Source: Prorocentrum cordatum (taxonomy: Eukaryota; Sar; Dinophyceae; Prorocentrales; Prorocentraceae). Taken from it: 57,500 bases of DNA. The position numbers and the translations under genes were made by a program. The notes beneath the pieces are model-generated. The model ran no database searches, was not told the DNA's origin, and was given only the letters and a program-made list of their open reading frames with translations. Below are positions 51,676-57,500 of the stretch, piece after piece. Positions within the stretch are counted from its first letter, which is position 1. Each line of letters begins with the position of its first letter. The DNA lies in assembly GCA_963575745.1 (NCBI GenBank), contig CAUYUJ010014194.1:797501-855000 (forward strand), in the 5' to 3' direction.

Positions 51676-52386
51676 TTGTCTTATAAGGGCACGCACCACT
51701 GTCTCCCTTCCCCGATCCAGAGACACGTGTGTGACCTTCGGTTTCGCGACTTCGGTGAGTCGTTTTCGGTCGTTCGCTCGGATGCGGTGAGGGTTGCTCT
51801 GGACGCGACCGATAGGGCCGAGGAGGAAGTTGTGACCAGGCTGCCTGCTGAGGTCGGTGGCGCGGCCACCCCCCAAGGCATGCACGCACCCCTTTCTCCG
51901 TTGCCCGATCCTTTTCAGGCCCTTGGGCATGATGTCGTCTCGTGTGGTCCAGTCTTCTGCTGTCGGCGTTGTGGGGCCCATGACACTCTTGACAGCATGA
52001 GGCACCTGCGCATTGCGTTTAGAGGGCCATCTCCCGTACCCAGCACGATCGCTAACCAGAAGATGCGTGTTAGGATGATTGAAAAGGGTGAGCATCTTAA
52101 GACGGGCAAGAAGATTGTGGTGGCCGAGCCGCGAGAAGATAATGGTGCTTCCGCCTCTGGCCACCGCGACCCCGTCGTTGCCCCCCTGGCCATTTTGGTC
52201 CATCCGAGTGCGAGGGTGCGAAGGTCCCTCGCACTATTCCCTCCAGGGGTCTCTTGGACGATTCTGAATAGTTTGTTCGGTCCCGCCCCGTCGTCTGTCT
52301 GCCCGTCGCCCGTCGCCCGTCGTCCCCCCACCGCCGCATACCTCATCTACGGCGTGGTGCGGATGGACGGCTTCCAGGCGAGTTGA
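51676..52386 (+). CDS. Cys-rich C-terminal retroelement-type protein fragment
   Basis: Frame of 236 residues starting at a TTG and open further upstream, so the true start is unknown. Residues ~84-143 are the informative part: GHDVVSCGPVFCCRRCGAHD followed by RHLRIAFRGPSP and a basic GEHLKTGK. An H-x(4-5)-C-x4-CC-x2-CG cluster followed by a GP and a KG-x-H-x-TG tail is a pattern I associate with the C-terminal ends of dinoflagellate retroelement polyproteins, where it probably forms a small metal-binding fold. The Pro/Arg-rich end (after ~190) may be read-through. No reverse transcriptase is seen upstream, where a TCC tract lies, so this is a fragment or a captured exon. Confidence 0.42.
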   Translation: MSYKGTHHCLPSPIQRHVCDLRFRDFGESFSVVRSDAVRVALDATDRAEEEVVTRLPAEVGGAATPQGMHAPLSPLPDPFQALGHDVVSCGPVFCCRRCGAHDTLDSMRHLRIAFRGPSPVPSTIANQKMRVRMIEKGEHLKTGKKIVVAEPREDNGASASGHRDPVVAPLAILVHPSARVRRSLALFPPGVSWTILNSLFGPAPSSVCPSPVARRPPTAAYLIYGVVRMDGFQAS

Positions 52387-52519
52387 CGGGACCTCGGGTG
52401 CGGGGGCCTTGCTGCTCGCCGTCGGTCGTTGATCGGGGGTGAGCCCTGTTCTGAACTGGACCCCCTGCTCGGGCTTCGTGCCCTTGCAGGGGGCGACATG
52501 GGCTGTGTCCTCCTTCCCC

Positions 52520-52578
52520 CCCCTCCTCCTCCTACTCCTCCTCCTCCTCCTCCTCCTCCTCCTCCTCCTCCTCCTCCA
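52520..52578. repeat. TCC microsatellite
   Basis: About 18 TCC triplets. Confidence 0.95.
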
Positions 52579-52721
52579 CCCCCATTTATCCTCTCCCTCC
52601 TCGTGCCCGCGTCTGGCGACTGGAACCCCCCAAAACGAGCGCTCGCTTCGTGCCCTATCCAGGGGGGACGACAGGAACCGGGACAGGAAGGAGGGAAGGG
52701 AACGGACCCAGGCCCCCTCGA

Positions 52722-52800
52722 GTCATGAAACAAATACGACGGGAGGTTTTTCGCTATGTTGGGCCTCTGGGGGCACACGTCACGAGCAAGCCTCCCAGAC
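52722..52800 (+). repeat. R1 dispersed repeat, copy 8 (5' half)
   Basis: GAAACAAATACGACGGGAGG, TTTTTCGCTATGTTGGGCCT, CTGGGGGC, then diverges. It is directly followed by a full copy. Confidence 0.65.
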
Positions 52801-52816
52801 CCCCATCGAGTACTGA

Positions 52817-52988
52817 CAAAAACACGACGGGAGGTCTTTCGCTGTCTTCGGCCTCCAGGTGCCCTCACCGGGCCTCGGCCCTTCGAGAAACGACTCGGGA
52901 TGAACAACCGGTCCCGGGGCATGGGTCGAGGGTCGAGACCTTTCGGGGTCGACTGTATGGCAAAGATCATGACGTCGGGGGTCTGGTG
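52817..52988 (+). repeat. R1 dispersed repeat, copy 9 (full length)
   Basis: AACACGACGGGAGGTCTTTC, GGCCTCCAGGTGCCCTCACC, GGGCCTCGG, AACGACTCGGGATGAACAAC, CGGTCCCGGGGCATGGGTCG, a duplicated GGGTCGAG, CTTTCGGGGTCGAC and CATGACGTCGGGGGTCTGG. Best reference copy in the window. Confidence 0.85.
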
Positions 52989-53544
52989 AAGGGAACCAGC
53001 TGGAAGGGGGGGACGAGGGAGGGGGGCGAAGGGGAGAGCGTAGGGAACTGGGCGAGGGGGGGGGCGAAGAGGATGGGTTCGGAGGAGGGTCCATCGGAAG
53101 TCTCCGACAGCCAGCGGGTCTGGAGGACGTGTCGGGCGACGCGGCCGTCCCAGAGAGCTCCCAAAACGCCCTGGGAGCGCTCCAGAACGCTCGACAGCGA
53201 TTCCTCCTCACCCTGGGCCTGCTCGAGAGGGAACGGGGCCCAAACATCCACCAACGTATGTTGTCTTCCATGCGCGGCCCCATCAAACCTTACGGGTCCC
53301 GGCCCCTGCCCCGGGCTCACTATTCTTGCGCTTCCTATTCTAACTGTCAGTTGCCCGGGCCCCGGCAACAAGCCCCAGAGGTCGAAATCACGAAAGGACG
53401 CCGGGATTGCAAACATCATACCGTCGGAGATCTGAGGGAAGGGAATGGGAGGAGGGAGGAGGTTCCAGGCTCGAGAATCGAGGCTGCTTGGCGCCTCCTG
53501 GTCCCCAGCTGGGTCTCCGGGATTTTGTTGAAGACATTGGATGA

Positions 53545-53610
53545 CTGGGTCCAGGCCAGAATGCCGAGGGGAATCCAGCCGTGACCACGGGGAGCCTAAC
53601 GGAGGCCCTA
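53545..53610 (+). repeat. R13 short repeat, copy 1
   Basis: GGGAATCCAGCCGTGACCAC then GGGGAGCC recurs at 54070-54110 as GGGAACCCAGCCGTGGCCAC then GGGGAGC. Confidence 0.55.
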
Positions 53611-53699
53611 AGACCCTAAGATTGCGGAAGACATTAAAAACCTGCGATCCTCGCACTTCGACACCCCAACCCCCGAGACCCGACGCCAGTAACAGTCAG

Positions 53700-53800
53700 C
53701 ATCGAATCAGGAGATCGGATCGGATCAGGACGCGTATCGAACCGGACCGCATCGGGCCGCACAAGGCCGACATCGAATCGGATCGATGGGATCGAAGGAT
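53700..53800. repeat. GGATCG/ATCGGATC short-word repeat
   Basis: Recurrent ATCGGATCGGATC, ACCGGACCGCATCGG, GAATCGGATCG words, with no gene. It leads into palindrome locus 3. Confidence 0.6.
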
Positions 53801-53823
53801 CGGAACGGACCCTCGACGGTGGC

Positions 53824-53991
53824 GGCGATATCCGAACCCTACCCCCGTTGACCATCGATCTTCCCGAATCGATGGGAGGCGGGGGTAGGGTTCGGATTTC
53901 GCCGCGAGTTCGAAGAATTTCGAGCCCAACCCCCGCCGACCATCGAGCTGCCTGAATCGCTGATCGTCAAGGATAATGTTCGGACGCCGCC
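53824..53991. repeat. Palindrome family P, locus 3 (clearest copy)
   Basis: Unit 1 (53824-53903) has 36-bp arms: GGCGATATCCGAACCCTACC then CCCGTTGACCATCGAT, against the complement of ATCGATGGGAGGCGGGGGTA then GGGTTCGGATTTCGCC, with a CTTCCCGA centre. Unit 2 (53911-53991) repeats the design with more mismatches, ending TGTTCGGACGCCGCC. Confidence 0.8.
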
Positions 53992-54054
53992 GTCGAACGG
54001 TGGTGGGAGCGATGGGATGTCGGCGCCGACGCTGAGACTTCCCGGGATGCGCTC

Positions 54055-54110
54055 TGGCTGGGATTCCGACGGGAACCCAGCCGTGGCCACGGGGAGCTTC
54101 GCGGACGCCC
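54055..54110 (+). repeat. R13 short repeat, copy 2
   Basis: Partner of 53545-53610. The following 54130-54290 is AT-rich, with AAATCTTAGGATTTGCATTG words and no gene. Confidence 0.55.
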
Positions 54111-54525
54111 CCCAAAGGACCAACAACGTACACCCTGTGAAATGCTTTAGAAATCATGGGTTAAGAAATTCATAGTCTAGGAACTCGAATAAAAACCCAG
54201 AATGTCGATTCAAATCTTAGGATTTGCATTGAAACATTAAGAAACATCGAGGCTCTGGCCGAAAATTTGGGTTTTCTTAAGCATCGCCTAGAGTGTATAA
54301 ACCACCTCCCGATCCTCCAAGGTCGACCCCACGGACCCCGGCCCCCCCGAGGCCCGACGGGGGGGGGGGGGGCAGCGGTCCTTGTGCTGCGAGGCGAGCC
54401 GCCCCGTGTCCACGCCCTCCGCCGCCCGGCCCGCGCACTCCCACGAGACGGAGAGGCGCCGGCGCTCCGCCTCGGCCTCGACGCGGCCGGGGGGAGGGAA
54501 CCCCGATCCCCGACTCCCCAGACAT

Positions 54526-54699
54526 CGGGCGTCTCGAAAAAATCGAGACAAAGGTTTTTCATAGTTTTTGGCCTCGCGGGGCCCTCGCCGGGCCTCGGGA
54601 CCGTCAAAAAACGACTCGGGATGAAAAACCGGTCCCAGGGAAGTGGTCGGGAGGTCGGGGGTCCGCGTCTAAGAAAAATCAAGACGTCGGATGTCTGGG
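54526..54699 (+). repeat. R1 dispersed repeat, copy 10 (full length)
   Basis: GGTTTTTCATAGTTTTTGGC, GGCCCTCGCCGGGCCTCGGG, CCGTCAAAAAACGACTCGGG, ATGAAAAACCGGTCCC, and AAGACGTCGGATGTCTGGG. The middle (GGTCGGGAGGTCGGGGG) is diverged. Confidence 0.8.
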
Positions 54700-54832
54700 T
54701 CTGCGAGCCTTTCGAGTGCACCAAACATCTGGGGCCAGACTCAGGGAATATGATCCCGGGCTCCGGTTTCACAGCCCCTCCCCCCCCAGATGGGATGGGC
54801 CCCAGGGGTCCACAGCCAGATGGGATGGGGAG

Positions 54833-54905
54833 AGGACGACGACGATGACGACGACGATGACAGCGGCGGCGACGGCGGCGGCGGCGGCGACGACGACGAC
54901 GATGG
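54833..54905. repeat. GAC/GGC microsatellite
   Basis: GACGACGACGATGACGACG and GGCGGCGGCGAC triplets. Confidence 0.9.
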
Positions 54906-55149
54906 CACCGCAGCACCACCCCACACCCGCAAGGGGAGGGGCGGGACCGGCGATAGCAGCAGAACGTCCACCCTCCACCATGCCACGCCGACAAGGCCAC
55001 GACATGGGGGGGAGCGGTCCCCTTCGCGAGGCCCTTGGACATTGGTCTCGGAAAACTCTCGGCGAAAGCAGCGGAACGTCCCGCATCCACGACGCCACGC
55101 CCACGGCCACGATCACAGGAGTGGGGGGTGAGTTTCTGAGAGCGTGGGC

Positions 55150-55800
55150 TTGAGCTCGCTCAAGCTTCGCTCTGTCGGCGGGGGGGGCTGACGCCATGGC
55201 TGACGCTGACGCCATTCAGGCCCGGGAAGGGGGAGGGGGGCGGGGAGCTCGCTCAAGCTTCGCTCCGTCGGGGGGGGTCTGACGCCATGGCTGAGCCGTT
55301 CAGGCCAGGGAGGGAGAGGGGGGGGGGACGCCATGGCTGACGCCATTGGCCCGGGTGGGAGCGGGGGGGGACGCCATGGCTGACGGGCTGACGCCATGGC
55401 TGAGGAGTCGGGGGGGGGGGGGGGGGGGCTGACGCCATGGCTGACGCCACTCAGGCCCGGGAGGGGGAGGGGGGGGAGCTCGCTCAAGCTTCGCTCTGTC
55501 TGGGGGGGAGGGGGCTGACGCCATAGCTGACGCCATTTAGGCCCAGGAGGGGGGAGGGGGGGGCAGGGGTTGACGCCATGGCTGACGCCATTCAGGCCCG
55601 GGAATGGAGAGTCGGGGGGAGGGGGGGAGGGCTGACGCCATGGCTGACGCCATTCAGGCCCGGGAGGAGGGAGGGGGGGGGCTCGCTCAAGCTTCACTCT
55701 GCCGGGGGGGGGGGCTGACGCCATGGCTGATGCCATTCAGGCTTGGGAGAGGAGAGGGGGGGGAGGGCCGACGCCATGGCTGACGCCATTCACGCCCGAA
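55150..55800. repeat. Irregular tandem repeat with G-runs
   Basis: About ten irregular units built from TGACGCCATGGCTGACGCC, ATTCAGGCCCGGGAG, a run of 6-18 G, and sometimes GCTCGCTCAAGCTTCGCTCT. Unit length varies from about 45 to 110 bp. G-runs such as 55414-55431 could form G-quadruplexes. The minus frame's WRQPWRQP string is an artefact. Confidence 0.9.
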
Positions 55801-55975
55801 GAGGGCTCCAAGACGGCCCATGAAGGACCCAAGACGGCCCAAGAAGCCCCAAGGAGGCCCCCAAAAGGCCCCCGAGAGATTCAAACATTTCCTCCATCGC
55901 GCCCGAAGAAGCGTCCAGGATTCCTCCAAAAAGCCCCCCGAGAAGCCCAGGAGCGTCCCCCAAAGGTGTCATACA
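55795..55975 (+). repeat. R2 block E (short)
   Basis: CCAAGACGGCC, CCAAGAAGCCCC and CCAAGGAGGCCCC ladder, without the conserved terminus. Confidence 0.65.
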
Positions 55976-56146
55976 TCAGCTACGTCAACATCCCATGAGT
56001 TTGGCTGTTCACGCGAGATCGTCACTTTCGAATATCCGAAGGTTGTCCAAGCGAGTTCAGCATCTCGATCTTATGAGGATGTCTCGAGCGAGTGCTCTAC
56101 TTTTAAACATGCAAGGTCATCCGTTGCAAGCAGAATCGGTAGCACC

Positions 56147-56190
56147 CCGGATCGGCGGCACTGGCCGGAGGCCACTACAATATCGACTTC
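56147..56190 (+). repeat. R14 motif copy
   Basis: GATCGGCGGCACTGGCCGGA then GGCC and CAATAT recall GTCGGCGGCACCGGCCGGAA then GGCC and CAATAC at 2836-2880. Confidence 0.5.
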
Positions 56191-56411
56191 GGGAAACCCC
56201 GCACTGAAAACTCAGGACATCGCATGTCTGGGGGGCGGGCCCCTCCCTCCCCAGCGTTTCGCCGGGACCTCAGGCTGGTGCCCGTTTATCGGGGCCCAAC
56301 CTCCGCCTGGAAAGGTCGGGAGATGTTTCAAGAGGGAGCCGTCATAAAATCACAAGACGCAACGGAAAGAGGGACGATTGAGGGCTCAATCGAGGGAGGG
56401 AAAAGGTAGGG

Positions 56412-56836
56412 ATGATCATCGATGAAGCAGCCGTTTCTCGATTTCGGCCTCTGAGCGCCTCTTTCGGGCCGCCTCAGTTCACGCTTCCCATCGGCTGGAT
56501 TCCCACCGTGGGGCATTATGGTGCCGATTCTGTGGGGGGACGGGCGTCCCTTCTCGTGGCAAGCTCCAGAAGCTTGGCCGTGTTTGAACACCAGGACTCA
56601 CGGCCCACATGGGAGAATGTCGTGAAGAGTTTGTCTTCAGGGAAGAAAGCTCCACATCTCAAGGCTTGGCCTGACTGATCGGGTATGCCTGGGAGGCCTC
56701 CTGTCGTTGGCCCCAAGCGAAAATATAAAAACCCCGCCTGGGCGTCAAAGAAACCTTCCGTGATAGAGGCCGCTCTGGGTTTGCGTTCCCATTCCCCTTT
56801 TAGACGGCCCTCACTGTACCCGTCCTCCGCAGGCAC
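56412..56836. other. Overlapping ordinary-composition open frames, strand unresolved
   Basis: Plus frame 56412-56678 (MIIDEAAVSRFRPL) and minus frame 56836-56516 (containing FPEDKLFTTFSHVGRESW) are both free of repeats and have balanced composition. One may be an exon. No family recognised. Confidence 0.25.
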
Positions 56837-56854
56837 GTAAGAATTTAAGAGGTG

Positions 56855-56930
56855 AGATGGAGGAGGAGGAGGAGGAGGAGGAGGAGGAGGAGGTGAGGAG
56901 GAGGAGGAGGAGGAGGAGGAGGAGGGGGAG
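56855..56930. repeat. GGA microsatellite
   Basis: Two runs of GGA triplets separated by GTGA. The 57000-57500 tail is more AT-rich. A frame at 57196-57390 with a hydrophobic MIPAFMFCSMLWLCLPLL start is noted but not accepted. Confidence 0.92.
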
Positions 56931-57500
56931 GACCAGTGTGCTAGCCTCCCCCACCCACTTCACCCCCATTAATTTCAAGCCCTGCTACCGCACCAGCCTA
57001 CACACAATTGGGAAGTGATGCGTGGGTTGGAGGCGGAAGGATGAGTAAAGTACCAACTGCGTCAGCCTGATGAGCATACAGCTGGCTAACTTACCCTTTG
57101 GGGTTCAAGCCCACAGGGATCATCGTCGAACACTGAGCAGGCACGCGTGTCTGTTTTAGCGCTTAAGTTGAACGTGTATATCGATCTAGGTTGTTATGAT
57201 CCCTGCTTTTATGTTCTGTTCGATGTTATGGCTATGCTTACCACTCCTCCCATCGGTTGCCTGCTTAGTTACTCCGCGCCGTCTGGGCACCAACAATCTT
57301 CTATCATTTCTTCTGGCCCTGCCTGCGCCCGTACTGGCAGCAGCCTGGCAGCAGCCATACATTGGTGACACATTGCTGAATCGGATTTGATCGCACGAAC
57401 GCTACAGGCCAACACCTTGAGTTCGCCCACCGGGAACAACGTGTAAATTCAAGACGCACCTACGGTGTTCCCTCCAAGTTCCCCCTTCTAAAGGGCCCAA

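Noticed and set aside
52184-52200. GCCATTTTGG as a second spliced-leader relict
   Set aside because: Only ten matching bases, plus orientation inside an open frame; expected by chance at an appreciable rate.
57070-57125. tRNA-like GGGGTTCAAGCCC sequence
   Set aside because: Only four T-stem pairs form, and no acceptor stem or A box can be paired upstream.
1-57500. CRISPR arrays, prokaryotic operons, ribosome binding sites
   Set aside because: The tandem arrays have no spacer/repeat alternation, and gene layout and intron evidence indicate a eukaryote.

Overview
This looks like eukaryotic nuclear DNA with very low gene density. It is GC-rich by eye (I have not computed the value). There are no operons and no recognisable rRNA or tRNA genes. 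Most of it is microsatellite, short dispersed repeats and long-hairpin or TIR elements. A dinoflagellate, or another alga with a bloated repeat-rich genome, is my best guess. The grounds are a 14-nt match to the dinoflagellate spliced leader at 46361-46374 (minus strand), Gag-like and Cys-rich retroelement remnants of a kind I associate with dinoflagellates, and an in-frame GC-AG intron in the best gene. The organism is an inference, not an identification. Most open frames in the window are artefacts of GC-rich or stop-free repeats.

Layout. 0-3.1 kb: GC-rich duplications, GGA/TCC tracts and two blocks of an 11-bp-phased repeat (R2). 3.1-8.2 kb: a nested duplication. Two copies of a ~0.8 kb repeat (R3) enclose two copies of a ~1.5 kb cassette, each made of an AT-rich leader, a short ATG frame, ten ~101/102-bp tandem units and a conserved tail. 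8.2-10.9 kb: C/T- and GA-rich low complexity. 11-20.2 kb, minus strand: the two best genes. These are paralogues whose proteins share an N-terminal segment followed by a 19-residue repeat with a Y-x5-V-D-x2-L-L-x2-K-A-D core. Gene A is at 10981-14148 and has two exons; gene B is at 19122-20183. Together they hold roughly 47 repeat units. Between and beyond them lie TIR elements, palindromes and dispersed repeats. 20-43 kb: almost entirely repeats, including an 850-bp CACAAA-type tract at 39.7-40.57 kb. 43.1-46.4 kb, minus strand: a decayed retroelement-like gene. It runs from the spliced-leader-like site through a W/D-rich N-terminal piece and a Gag-like core to basic and further broken frames. 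47-57.5 kb: more repeats, a Cys-rich open frame (51676-52386, plus strand) resembling the tail of dinoflagellate retroelement polyproteins, and a few possible single exons.

How it fits together. Genes A and B share orientation and an N-terminus, so they form a small same-strand tandem family. Their repeat resembles the shafts of phage tail fibres and some algal or algal-virus proteins, which suggests elongated fibrous proteins of unknown function. Everything else points to heavy invasion by small non-autonomous elements. I count at least one SINE-like family with ten copies (R1), six hairpin or TIR families (T1-T6), one palindromic family (P) and about a dozen further dispersed families (R2-R14). 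Family names are local to this report.
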